DNA of 64,000 nucleotides, taken from an uncultured Acetatifactor sp. Lineage in GTDB: Bacteria > Bacillota > Clostridia > Lachnospirales > Lachnospiraceae. The translations under genes were made by a program, and so were the position numbers. Of this stretch, positions 26,124 through 34,921 are shown in pieces (within the stretch, counting starts at the first letter, position 1; every line of letters starts with the position of its first letter). The notes beneath the pieces were generated by a model. The model ran no database searches. It was not told the origin of the DNA and saw only the letters and a list, made by a program, of their open reading frames with translations. The stretch lies in contig CAJUAB010000001.1 in the NCBI GenBank assembly GCA_910583845.1, positions 176,400 to 240,399 on the forward strand, given 5' to 3'.

Positions 26124-26141
26124 AATACCTTCTTTCCGAAA

Positions 26142-27233
26142 TTACACCCAGAATCTATATTCTTCATTCAACCGTTCAATATAAGCGCTCAGTTCCTCCG
26201 CCATCCGCTCCGCCTCCGGCCTGCGGATATGCCCCTTGGTGCCGGTGCTGTTGTTGCTGTAGGCAAAATAATGAATCTGCCGGTCCCCCTTCTCCTCCAC
26301 CACCTGCCTGATGGCCCGGTCCCAGCTTATATCATGCTCCAGAATCGTAGTCTTGCAGATTATGTGGGCGTGGGGATAAATCTCTCTGAGCCTGTCCAGA
26401 AAACCGCTGTATGCTGCCCGCCACTGCCGGGAGGCCTCGCCGTCATAGTCCCGGGCCATGTAATCCGTGGGATGGCTGTCATTCTGCCCGAAGGCCAGGA
26501 TCACCACCTGGGGCGTGTACCGGGAAAAATCCCATGCCTTGGGGCGGCACAGATCCGGGTGATACTGTATTTTGTCATAGATCCACTCCATGCCCCGGGC
26601 ATCCGGCTCGTTGAAATATCCCTCCCCGTTTCGCAGGGCGATGCCGCCCTGGGCAATGTCGTGAAGCTGCGCCCCCAGCTTTCTGGCGGTCATCCAGGCG
26701 TAAGAATAATAGCTGTTGGAGTACTCCCCATTGTGTTCCGGGTCCGGCTGCCCGCAGTAATCCACCGCCTCGGACACCTCCCCGGCGGACACGGAATCCC
26801 CGTACACCTCGATTCTGCGCTGCGACGGCGCCCCCATCGTCAGTACCTGCCCGTCCTCCGCCAGCAGGAAACCGTGAAAAAGAGCCATGTGACAGGAGTC
26901 CATGCGCTTGAACAGACACAGCTCATGCTCGCCCTCCCCCAGATTTTCCCCCAGATTCAGAACCGTCTGCCCCTGGTCCGCCAGATCCCCCCGGTACTGC
27001 TGCCCGTCCAGGAGCCAGCCCATGCAGCTGGTCCAGTAAGAGCGTATATTGGTAATGACCGCCCGAATGCTGCTGCCCGTGAAACGAATCCGCACAAAGC
27101 TGGCAGGATATACCATCAGAGCGCCGTCCTCCCGGTCCCGGTCAATGCGCCCGCAATATTCCAGTTCCGGCTCCCGCCAGGAAACCGGGCGCTCCCCGGC
27201 CCTGGCGCAGCGCCGTAAATATTCCCTATCCAT
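26142..27233 (-). CDS. CE2-like acetyl-esterase of the mannan locus
   Basis: A 363-residue two-domain SGNH esterase. The N-terminal jelly roll (about 1-130) contains VRIRFTGSSIRAVI. The hydrolase domain has nucleophile block IEVYGDSVSAGE, Asn block AFGQNDSHPTDY and a C-terminal histidine in TGTKGHIRRPEAE. No signal peptide. CE2 enzymes remove 3-O, 4-O or 6-O acetyl groups from mannosyl or xylosyl units; the position between a CE17-like esterase and GH130 supports mannan oligosaccharides. It follows the GH130 stop by 28 bp. It is a different subgroup from the CE2-like gene at 4.7-5.8 kb. Confidence 0.85.
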   Translation of the reverse strand: MDREYLRRCARAGERPVSWREPELEYCGRIDRDREDGALMVYPASFVRIRFTGSSIRAVITNIRSYWTSCMGWLLDGQQYRGDLADQGQTVLNLGENLGEGEHELCLFKRMDSCHMALFHGFLLAEDGQVLTMGAPSQRRIEVYGDSVSAGEVSEAVDYCGQPDPEHNGEYSNSYYSYAWMTARKLGAQLHDIAQGGIALRNGEGYFNEPDARGMEWIYDKIQYHPDLCRPKAWDFSRYTPQVVILAFGQNDSHPTDYMARDYDGEASRQWRAAYSGFLDRLREIYPHAHIICKTTILEHDISWDRAIRQVVEEKGDRQIHYFAYSNNSTGTKGHIRRPEAERMAEELSAYIERLNEEYRFWV

Positions 27234-27261
27234 ATCACTATGATTCCTTTCCTCTGCTCCA

Positions 27262-28434
27262 TCAGCCTCTTAAAAGTTTCAGATTCTTCCCGATCAGTTC
27301 CCATCTCTGTGCCACGCATTCCACACTGCGGAGAGGGTCCTGGGGCGTGTTGAAGACATAGTCCGTCAGCTTCCCGATGGTGGTTGTGGCCACATGCATC
27401 CTGGTATCGCTGGAGGCATAGTAAATGTACACATCCCCGTTCTCCCGGGCAATCGCGCCGTTGGTGAACACTACATTGGACACGTCCCCCACCCGTTCCG
27501 GGCCCCTGGGGCCGATGAGCAGGCCGGAGGGCTCCGCGATCACCCTGGACGGATCATCCAGGGCCGTGGCAAAGGCATAGATCACATAGCGCAGTCCCGC
27601 CGCCGTGTTCCGCACCCCATGGGCAATATGTATCCATCCCCGGTCCGTCTTGATCGGCACGGCACCGGCACCGTTTTTCACCTCGGTGATCGTATGGTAT
27701 TTTCTCTCGCTGGTGATGATCTCCCGGTCGATCACGGCGTGGGTGATATCCTCGCACAATCCAAAACCGATGCCGCCGCCGGAACCGGTGTCGATGAAAT
27801 CATCCATGGGTCTGGTATAAAAAGCATATTTCCCGTCCACAAATTCCGGGTGCAGCACCACATTGCGCTGCTGGGGAGAGTTCAAAGTCTTTAAGTTGGG
27901 CAACCGCTCCCAATCCTTCAGATTTCTGGTGCGCACAATGCCCGCCGCCGCCACCGCCGCGGACAGATCGCCCACGGAACGGTCCTTGCTCTCGGAACAG
28001 AATACGCCGTAGATCCAGCCGTCCTCATGCCTGGTCAGCCGCATGTCATACACATTGGTCTCCTCCGGGCAGGTATCCGGCAGCAGAACCGGATAATCCC
28101 AGAAGCGGAAATTGTCTATGCCGCTGTCACTCTCCGCCACGGCAAAAAAGGATTTCCGGTCATTACCCTCCACCCTGGCCACCAGATAAAATCTGCCGTC
28201 CAGCTCTATGGCCCCGGCGTTCATCACCGCATTGATGCCCAATCTCTCCATAAAAAAGGGATTTGTCTCCTTGTCCACATCATATCTCCAGTGAATCGGC
28301 GCATGTTCTCTGGTCAGCACCGGGTATTTGTATCGTTCAAAAAGGCCGTTATAAAAACCTGTGTCTACTTCGTTTTTTCTGGTGATCAGCTTTTCCTGCT
28401 CCGCCGCCAGATCGTAATATTTTTCATGTACCAT
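27262..28434 (-). CDS. GH130 4-O-beta-D-mannosyl-D-glucose phosphorylase
   Basis: A 390-residue GH130 enzyme. It phosphorolyses mannosyl-glucose to mannose 1-phosphate and glucose. Family segments include the beginning EKLITRKNEV with RYKYPVLTREHAP, LVARVEGNDRKSFFAV with the active-site arginine and asparagine, YDMRLTRHEDGWIYG carrying the catalytic Asp position, and the phosphate-binding DRGWIHIAHGVRNT. The mannosylglucose rather than mannobiose type is suggested by the EGNDRKSF segment and by the adjacent 2-epimerase. The ORF begins at 28470, but GGGAG before the ATG at 28434 and alignment with the family N-terminus favour the shorter start. EC 2.4.1.281 expected. Confidence 0.88.
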   Translation of the reverse strand: MVHEKYYDLAAEQEKLITRKNEVDTGFYNGLFERYKYPVLTREHAPIHWRYDVDKETNPFFMERLGINAVMNAGAIELDGRFYLVARVEGNDRKSFFAVAESDSGIDNFRFWDYPVLLPDTCPEETNVYDMRLTRHEDGWIYGVFCSESKDRSVGDLSAAVAAAGIVRTRNLKDWERLPNLKTLNSPQQRNVVLHPEFVDGKYAFYTRPMDDFIDTGSGGGIGFGLCEDITHAVIDREIITSERKYHTITEVKNGAGAVPIKTDRGWIHIAHGVRNTAAGLRYVIYAFATALDDPSRVIAEPSGLLIGPRGPERVGDVSNVVFTNGAIARENGDVYIYYASSDTRMHVATTTIGKLTDYVFNTPQDPLRSVECVAQRWELIGKNLKLLRG

Positions 28435-28479
28435 CACAGTACTCCCTCTTTTTATATGATTATCAGACATTACGAAACT

Positions 28480-29652
28480 TCACTTCCCCGCTCTCTTCAT
28501 CAGCTCCATACACATGCGCCCGTTGTGGTAGGGGCATTTCCATGGCTCCACGATGGGCTTGTTCCGATCCGGCCTGCCGTCTTCGTCAGTGCGCCAGAAC
28601 CATTCGCCCCCCTCTCTCTCGTCCACCATATACTTTTTGATAAACGACCATATATCCAGCGCGGCCTCCCGGAAATACTCCTTCTCCGGAGCCTTCTGCC
28701 AGGCATTGTAAAAGCCCACCACGCTCTCGGCCTGCACCCACCAGACCCGCCACTCATCGTCCACGCCCCGCTCACACTCGTTTTTGAGAGAATGGCTGCG
28801 GTAGGCGGTCTCGTAAACCTTCTGCTCCAGAGCCGCCGTGATGGGAGCCATCTTCTCCTCATAGGCCGGGTCTCCGAGCACCTCCACGCCTCTGTCCACC
28901 AGCCACGCCGTCTCGATGTCATGCCCGTAGGAGTGCAGGTCAATCAGACTCTTCATATCCCTGTCAAAAAACACCTCCTGCCGGCACAGACCGGGATTGT
29001 AGATCTTTTCCGCAATCAGGTCCATCATCCAGCGCAGCTTCTCCGCCGCCGTCCCGCTGCCCGACACCCGCAGCAGCTCTGTGTATGCTTCAAACACATG
29101 CAGCAGGGTATTCATGGTGCGGTCAGCCATAACGCCGTTCTCCGACAGCTTATCGTTGTCCGCCGGCTGAAAATCTATATCCAGCGCCTCTCTGTAGCCG
29201 TATTGGTCAAAGCATCTGGTCTCAATCACCTGCTGTAGCTCCCTAGCCAGTTCCAGAGCCTCCCCGTCGCCGGACGCCGCATAATAGCTGGACAGCGCGT
29301 AGACGGCAAACGCCTGGTTATAGGTGTGTTTGGTAGTGTCCTCCGGCTTCCCGTCAAAGGTCACGGACCAGTAGACACCGCCCCGCTGCCTGTCCAGACA
29401 ATGCTCCTTCAAAAAGCGATAGGCGTGATCCGCATATTCCTTCCATTCCCGATCCCGCAAAACCATCCATGCATTGGAGAAAAACCAAAGAATCCGGCTG
29501 TTCAGAATACATCCCTTGACCGCCTGTCTGTCTGTTTTTCCTTCCGCGTCCATAAAGCCGTAAAATCCGCCGTACTCCTCGTCTTTCAGATTTTTCCAGA
29601 ATGGAAGCAGCTTCTTCTCCAGATGCTCTCTCATCTCTTCCGCTATATTCAT
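28480..29652 (-). CDS. Cellobiose/mannobiose 2-epimerase (AGE family)
   Basis: A 390-residue (alpha/alpha)6-barrel epimerase of the N-acylglucosamine 2-epimerase superfamily. Family-typical segments are GGFYGFMDAEG near residue 28, LNSRILWFFSNA, HTYNQAFAVYALSSYY, SYGHDIETAWLVD (catalytic-histidine region) and EWRVWWVQAESVVGFYNAW. It interconverts mannobiose and mannosylglucose, supplying the substrate of the GH130 enzyme encoded 46 bp downstream of its stop. EC 5.1.3.11. Function well supported by both sequence and context. Confidence 0.92.
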   Translation of the reverse strand: MNIAEEMREHLEKKLLPFWKNLKDEEYGGFYGFMDAEGKTDRQAVKGCILNSRILWFFSNAWMVLRDREWKEYADHAYRFLKEHCLDRQRGGVYWSVTFDGKPEDTTKHTYNQAFAVYALSSYYAASGDGEALELARELQQVIETRCFDQYGYREALDIDFQPADNDKLSENGVMADRTMNTLLHVFEAYTELLRVSGSGTAAEKLRWMMDLIAEKIYNPGLCRQEVFFDRDMKSLIDLHSYGHDIETAWLVDRGVEVLGDPAYEEKMAPITAALEQKVYETAYRSHSLKNECERGVDDEWRVWWVQAESVVGFYNAWQKAPEKEYFREAALDIWSFIKKYMVDEREGGEWFWRTDEDGRPDRNKPIVEPWKCPYHNGRMCMELMKRAGK

Positions 29653-29709
29653 CTGTTCCTCCTGACTGCAGCTCTGCCTCTCTGCCGCAGCATCCGCATC
29701 CCGTCCGCT

Positions 29710-30729
29710 CTATCTGACCAGACTTCTCACACTGTTTCGGATAACGATTTCTCCCTCGATAATCTGCATATTGCAGCGGCTGTCATCCCCTTCGATCCGG
29801 CGCACCAGCATATCGATCCCCGTCTCCGCCATCCGCGGCATGTCCACCGAATAAGTGGTGATCGGGACATCGCACAGACCGGGATACAGCCAGTCGTCAT
29901 AGCCCACCAGAGACACGTCCTCCGGCACCCGGTATCCCAGCTCCAGCAGACTCCTGACTACCCTGCTGGCGGTCAGGTCACTGTTGCACACAAAGGCCGT
30001 GGGCAGTTCCCGGGGCAGGGGAATCCTGTCATAGCAGAAAACGCTGCTCTCGTCGCTTCTGTCCTTGACCACCCAGTCCGCTCTCTCCTGCACCCCATGC
30101 TCCATCAGGGATTTCCGATAGCCCAGATACCTGTCCATAATACTTTCCGTCGCCAGCACCGTCCCCACAAAGCCAATCTTCTCATGTCCCATCCGGAACA
30201 GATAATTAGTCATGTAGTAGGCTCCGTAAAAGCTGTTGCTGATCACACAGTCCCCTTGCAGCTGCTTGTCATAAAAATCCATGTACACCACGGGCACTCC
30301 GCACTTTTTTTTCAGCATGCGCAGGTACTCGGTCCGGATACCGCCCAGAATAATCAGACCGTCAATCTTATCCTCCTGCACCAGCTTGGGTTCCTCCAGC
30401 TCCTTCACCCGGACGCTGTCCAGCACCTCCGGGATCACATAGCAGTTCTTCTGGCTGGCGCAGGTGATAATCTTCTGGTGAAATTCCCAATAAAAGGTAG
30501 CGTATTTTTCCACATACTGCTCCCCCATGATCACGCCGATATTGTAACTGCGCTTTGTCTCCTGCCGGTTGCTGACCGGCGGCCTGTATCCCATCTCCTC
30601 CGCCAGCGCCTTGATCCGCTCCCGCATCTCTTCACTGACGCCCTTCTGGTCCGCCAGCGCCTTGGACACCGTCACGGTGCTGACTCCCAGCCGCTGGGCT
30701 ATATCCGACATTCTTACGCCTTTTGCCAT
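29710..30729 (-). CDS. LacI-family transcriptional regulator of the mannan locus
   Basis: A 339-residue repressor. The N-terminal helix-turn-helix (about 5-26, MSDIAQRLGVSTVTVSKAL) and hinge helix are followed by a periplasmic-binding-protein-type effector domain (IGVIMGEQYVEKYA; AFVCNSDLTASRVVRSLLELGY; VSLVGYDDW). It sits inside the locus, between the GH36 and epimerase genes and in the same direction, so it likely senses a mannoside and controls this operon. The dyads near the GH36 promoter are candidate operators. Confidence 0.93.
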   Translation of the reverse strand: MAKGVRMSDIAQRLGVSTVTVSKALADQKGVSEEMRERIKALAEEMGYRPPVSNRQETKRSYNIGVIMGEQYVEKYATFYWEFHQKIITCASQKNCYVIPEVLDSVRVKELEEPKLVQEDKIDGLIILGGIRTEYLRMLKKKCGVPVVYMDFYDKQLQGDCVISNSFYGAYYMTNYLFRMGHEKIGFVGTVLATESIMDRYLGYRKSLMEHGVQERADWVVKDRSDESSVFCYDRIPLPRELPTAFVCNSDLTASRVVRSLLELGYRVPEDVSLVGYDDWLYPGLCDVPITTYSVDMPRMAETGIDMLVRRIEGDDSRCNMQIIEGEIVIRNSVRSLVR

Positions 30730-30808
30730 CTCTCAACCTCCATCTCCCGGCTGCCTTGTTCCCGTCTCTCCTGCAATCCGAAGGTTTTATCCGCTGATCC
30801 GTCTCCTG

Positions 30809-33040
30809 TCATTCCTGCGTCAGCCAGATCAGCTTCGCTCTGAAGTCGCCCCACATGCGTTCCAGGATTATTCCGCCGTTTTCCAGAAGCTGTCCGCTGT
30901 ATACCTTGTCCGTGTCCTTTACGACAGACCCGTCCTCACCCCGCATATCCACCTCGTACAGATGGTACGCGGCATCGCCGCGAAGCCCCTGGAGCCGCAG
31001 AATCCTGCTATGTCGGTTGGGCTCCCCCAACACCTGCACATAGAATACCAGACTCTCCTTTTTGTCCTTGCTCACCACCTGGAAACAGTCGTACAGATGA
31101 TTGTCCCCATAGGAGGCGATCCGGTAATAGTCACCCTCCCGCACCAGGTCGTTGAACTGATGGTACATGGCAGTCTGTCTGCCCACCATGGCCTTGTCCT
31201 CCTCGCTGAGAGCGGTGACATCCAGCTCATAGCCAAAGGTACCCGCCAGCGCCACAAAGCCTCTGGTCTCAAAGGGGGTGTTGCGGCCCACGGCATGGTT
31301 GGGACACACACTGACATGGGCTCCCATGGCCGACAGCGGGTACACCAGCGCCGTACCCTCCTGAATGGCCAGACGCTCGATGGCATCCGTGTCGTCAGAG
31401 CACCAGATCTGGGGGCTGTAATACAGCATGCCGGGATCAAAGCGGGCGCCGCCGCCGGAGCAGTTCTCCAGAAGCAGCTCCGGGAACTCCGCCAGAAGTC
31501 TCTCCTGCATCTCGTACATGCCCAGCACATAGCGGTGATACAGCTCTCCCTGCCTGTCCGCCTCCGCCACGGCGCTGCCCAGATCGCTCAGAGGACGGTT
31601 CATATCCCATTTCACATACCTGATATTGGCGCTGTGCAGCACGGCAAACATCTGCTCCAGAATACAGTCCCGCACCTCCCTGCGGCTGATATCCAGCACA
31701 TATTGATTGCGGGCCAGTCCGGGAACGCGCCCGGGTATGGCTATGGCCCAGTCCGGATGCGCTTTATAAAGCCCGGACTCCGGAGAAATCATCTCCGGCT
31801 CAAACCATATGCCAAATTCCATACCCAGAGCGTTCACGCCGTCCACCAGCTTTTTCAGGCCGCCCCTGAGTTTCTCCTCATTGACCTGCCAGTCCCCCAG
31901 CGCCCGGTTGTCATCGAAACGGTCGCCAAACCACCCGTCATCCATGACCAGCATCTCAATGCCCATTCCCGCCGCCTCTCTGGCAATATCCAGAAGTTTT
32001 TCCTCATTGAAATCAAAATAGGTGGCTTCCCAGTTGTTGATCAGTATGGGACGCTTTTTGTTCCTGTAGGGACTGCGGATCAGGTGTTTCCGATACAGAT
32101 CATGATAGGAACGGCTCATGCCGCCCAGGCCCTCGCCGGAGTAAACCAGGATCACCTCCGGGGTCTGGAAACTTTCCCCGGGAGCTAATTTCCAGCTAAA
32201 ATCTTCCGGCTCAATCCCCACTGTTACCCGAATGCTGTCAAACTGATTCTTCTCCGCCTGCATCCGGAAATTGCCGGAATAGACAAAACTGAAACCGTAC
32301 ACATCTCCCGCGGTCTGGGTGGCGGTATGCTCCAGCAGCGCCAGGAACGGATGCTCCTGATGCCCCGGCTCCCCCCGCAGGCTGGACACGGCATGTTTGC
32401 CATGACTCACCCTGCGGCGGTCCATACGGCGCTCCCTGGCCCAGGAGCCATGCAGCGTAATCATGTCAAAATCCCGGTCATCCAGATCCAGGCAGGCGCT
32501 CATGGCTTTCTCCAGAAACACCGGCTGATCGCTGTCATTGAAAAAGCGCACACTCCTGGCAATGGCGTCCGTATCCTCAAACACACTGTAGGAGAGCACG
32601 GCCCGAAGCCCCAGCGCACGGTCCCGGCAGGTAATGGAAAGCGTAGTGACCTCGCTCTCACTTCCAAAGGTGGCGGGCAGGCCCGCCAGCGCCTCCTTGC
32701 CCTGACGGATTTCATGGGATTCATAAGTGAGCAGCACGGCGCTGTGTCCGGAGGCGCTGCGCACCCGCACGCTGCTCTCCCGGTAATCCCCCACGCCGTG
32801 GGCCGAATACTCCGCAGGAAAGCTGTCCATAAAGGAAAGCCTGTCCCGGGCATTGGTCTCCGGCGTCATGGGATTCTCACAGACGCGCATCAGCGCGGCC
32901 GCGCCCTGCATGTTTTCAATTTTTCCGCCATAGTAGACATGGCCCAGGAACCCTTCCCTGTCAATAAGGCCGATACAGTAAGTCGTCCTGGGCGTATCCA
33001 GCTTGAACAGCTTCTCCTCCGCCATATAAAGTATACCCAT
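30809..33040 (-). CDS. GH36 alpha-galactosidase
   Basis: About 743 residues, the usual length of the Clostridial GH36 enzymes. An N-terminal beta-supersandwich precedes the TIM barrel with VMDDGWFG, nucleophile motif YVKWDMNRPLSD, CSGGGARFDPGML and the acid in IWCSDDTDA. It removes alpha-1,6-galactosyl side groups from galactomannan oligosaccharides; no signal peptide, so intracellular. Three in-frame ATGs lie at 33046, 33040 and 33025. The one at 33040 has AAGGA six bases upstream and aligns best with the family start. First gene of the mannan locus. Confidence 0.93.
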   Translation of the reverse strand: MGILYMAEEKLFKLDTPRTTYCIGLIDREGFLGHVYYGGKIENMQGAAALMRVCENPMTPETNARDRLSFMDSFPAEYSAHGVGDYRESSVRVRSASGHSAVLLTYESHEIRQGKEALAGLPATFGSESEVTTLSITCRDRALGLRAVLSYSVFEDTDAIARSVRFFNDSDQPVFLEKAMSACLDLDDRDFDMITLHGSWARERRMDRRRVSHGKHAVSSLRGEPGHQEHPFLALLEHTATQTAGDVYGFSFVYSGNFRMQAEKNQFDSIRVTVGIEPEDFSWKLAPGESFQTPEVILVYSGEGLGGMSRSYHDLYRKHLIRSPYRNKKRPILINNWEATYFDFNEEKLLDIAREAAGMGIEMLVMDDGWFGDRFDDNRALGDWQVNEEKLRGGLKKLVDGVNALGMEFGIWFEPEMISPESGLYKAHPDWAIAIPGRVPGLARNQYVLDISRREVRDCILEQMFAVLHSANIRYVKWDMNRPLSDLGSAVAEADRQGELYHRYVLGMYEMQERLLAEFPELLLENCSGGGARFDPGMLYYSPQIWCSDDTDAIERLAIQEGTALVYPLSAMGAHVSVCPNHAVGRNTPFETRGFVALAGTFGYELDVTALSEEDKAMVGRQTAMYHQFNDLVREGDYYRIASYGDNHLYDCFQVVSKDKKESLVFYVQVLGEPNRHSRILRLQGLRGDAAYHLYEVDMRGEDGSVVKDTDKVYSGQLLENGGIILERMWGDFRAKLIWLTQE

Positions 33041-33080
33041 ACTCATTCCTTCCTTTCACCTTTCATATATTTTGTTAAGT

Positions 33081-33108
33081 ACAATTAATCACTTTATTAG
33101 TTAATTGT
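33081..33108. promoter_or_regulatory. Inverted repeat downstream of the mannan-locus promoter
   Basis: ACAATTAA, 12 bp, TTAATTGT: a perfect dyad just downstream of the -10 box and before the GH36 start; a candidate operator for the LacI regulator or a leader hairpin. Confidence 0.5.
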
Positions 33109-33115
33109 TAATTTG

Positions 33116-33144
33116 ATATTAGCAAATTTTGAGTGGGAATACAA
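33116..33144 (-). promoter_or_regulatory. Sigma-A promoter of the mannan locus
   Basis: TTGTAT, 17 bp, TAATAT on the minus strand, about 75 bp before the GH36 start. Upstream at about 33178-33216 lie TTTGGTAAACTCC and the short palindrome GTAAACTTTAC, possible LacI or CcpA sites. Confidence 0.7.
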
Positions 33145-33216
33145 TGGACTTTTGAAAGATTTATTCGTTTCGTGGAGTTTACCAAAATGATAAAGAATAA
33201 CTTAGTAAAGTTTACC

Positions 33217-33340
33217 CAGAATGAGTCTGAAAATGACTTTCCGCAAGATGCGCGTCACAGCCTGCGGGAGAGTCGCGCCGGGGCCAGACGGCCCGGCCGC
33301 TCGTCACTCGCAGGGTAAGTTTTGCGAGCGCCTGTTGTTT
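33217..33340. repeat. Decayed MITE-like repeat copy
   Basis: AGAATGAGTCTGAAAATGACTTTCCGC then GATGCGCGTCACA matches the reverse complement of the right half of the 38132-38295 element (CTTTCCGCCAGATATGCGTCACA). A GC-rich hairpin follows; the left end is eroded. It fills most of the gap between the mannan-locus promoter and the MATE stop. Confidence 0.55.
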
Positions 33341-33353
33341 GTAACATACACCA

Positions 33354-34700
33354 TTACAGCGCCTTGCCAGGCTCTCCTTCTCTGTACCTGATATAAACCA
33401 GACTGCCCAGCAGATCTGCCAGTCCCCAACCTATGGGGATAGCCCACCAGATTCCCGCCACTCCCACGGATGGAAGGGCCGACAGGGTATAGGCCAGCGC
33501 CACCCTCGTTCCCAGAGATACCACCGTGAGCACCACCGATATGCCCGGCTTTCCGATGGCCCGGTACAGCCCGTAAAACAGGAACAGACATCCGATCCCA
33601 CAGTAAAAGGGGCCCACCGTGTGCAGATAGCGCACTCCCTCCGCAAGAATGGCGCTCTCTCCCGGGTCAATGAAAATCAGCATCAAAGGCTCCGCCAGAA
33701 ACCAGAGGATCAGGGATACCAGCACACAATATGTAACGGTGGTCGCAACCCCCAGGCGCACCCCTTTCCGGATTCTCTCCCCTTCTCCCGCCCCCCTGTT
33801 CTGCGCGATAAAGGTGGAAAAGGCATTGCCGTACTCCTGGGCCGGCATATAGGCGAAGGCATCCACCTTCACCGCCGCCGCAAACGCCGCCATCACCGTG
33901 GTGCCAAAGCTGTTTACCAGCCCCTGCACCATCAGAATCCCCAGGTTCATCACCGACTGCTGCATACAGGTCAGCACGGAATAACCGGCGATCTCTCTCA
34001 GGCTGGCCCTGCTGATCCGAAACCGGGAAAACACTTTTCTGATCCTCTTGCCGGTGGCAAAGACATATATGCCGATGCCCAGTCCCGATATGTACTGGGC
34101 AATGATGGTGGCGGCCGCCGCCCCTGCCGTCCCCCGCTGCCAGACTGCCACAAAAAGGATGTCCAGCCCGATGTTCAGCACCGTGGAAATCCCCAGAAAC
34201 ACCAGCGGAGCCACTGAGTTGCCGATGGCTTTCAGATAGGCTCCAAAGAAATTATACAGGGCAACGGCCGGTATACCCCAGAAGATCAGAACCATATACT
34301 CCCTGGTGATCCCTTCGATCTCCCGGGGAATATGCATCCAGACCATAATTCCGTCCACCCCCAGCAGGGAGAGGAAGGTGAGCAGCGCCGCCATAACCAT
34401 GACCAGCAGAAAGGAGGCGCAGAGGCTCTTTTCCAGCCCTTCTTCATCCCGCCTGCCAAAGCAGAGGGAAAACACCACACCGCTGCCCATGCACAGTCCC
34501 AGCAAAGCGGAGGTCAAGAAAGTCATCAGGGCAAAGGCCGCCCCCACGGCCGCCAGCGCGTCGGAGCCCGCGTAACGCCCCACCACCCAGGTGTCCACAA
34601 TATTGTATCCCTGCTGCAGAATATTGCCCAATATCATCGGTAATGCGAAAAAACACAGGGTGGTAAATACCGCCCCCTTTGTCAAATCCTTCTGTGCCAT
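33354..34700 (-). CDS. MATE-family efflux transporter
   Basis: A 448-residue membrane protein with about twelve hydrophobic segments in two homologous halves, typical of MATE multidrug/Na+ or H+ antiporters. Family motifs include the beginning AVFTTLCFFALPMILGN with QQGYNIVDTWVVGRYAG, LTSALLGLCMGSGVVFS, and in the second half AFAYMPAQEYGNAFSTFIAQ. Substrate cannot be inferred. It is monocistronic with its own promoter. Confidence 0.93.
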   Translation of the reverse strand: MAQKDLTKGAVFTTLCFFALPMILGNILQQGYNIVDTWVVGRYAGSDALAAVGAAFALMTFLTSALLGLCMGSGVVFSLCFGRRDEEGLEKSLCASFLLVMVMAALLTFLSLLGVDGIMVWMHIPREIEGITREYMVLIFWGIPAVALYNFFGAYLKAIGNSVAPLVFLGISTVLNIGLDILFVAVWQRGTAGAAAATIIAQYISGLGIGIYVFATGKRIRKVFSRFRISRASLREIAGYSVLTCMQQSVMNLGILMVQGLVNSFGTTVMAAFAAAVKVDAFAYMPAQEYGNAFSTFIAQNRGAGEGERIRKGVRLGVATTVTYCVLVSLILWFLAEPLMLIFIDPGESAILAEGVRYLHTVGPFYCGIGCLFLFYGLYRAIGKPGISVVLTVVSLGTRVALAYTLSALPSVGVAGIWWAIPIGWGLADLLGSLVYIRYREGEPGKAL

Positions 34701-34780
34701 AATCGTACTTCCATTGGTCCTCCCTACCTGTTATACAGCCGGAATCCACACCCGGCAGGAACTTCTTACTGCCTTAAAAA

Positions 34781-34809
34781 ATATTACCATACTCCCGCAG
34801 AAACATCAA
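34781..34809 (-). promoter_or_regulatory. Sigma-A promoter of the MATE gene
   Basis: TTGATG, 17 bp, TAATAT on the minus strand, 80 bp before the MATE start. Confidence 0.7.
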
Positions 34810-34850
34810 TCAAAACCCTATCTGATTCTTTGCAGGTATTCTATTGTCAC

Positions 34851-34894
34851 AAAAAAAAGACAATTCCGGTCTGTAAACTTCACCGGAATTGTCT
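34851..34894 (-). terminator. Intrinsic terminator of clpB
   Basis: AGACAATTCCGGT/ACCGGAATTGTCT stem followed by eight T on the minus strand, 28 bp beyond the clpB stop. Confidence 0.9.
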
Positions 34895-34921
34895 GCCATA
34901 TTAGATCTGCTGCCTTTTTCT

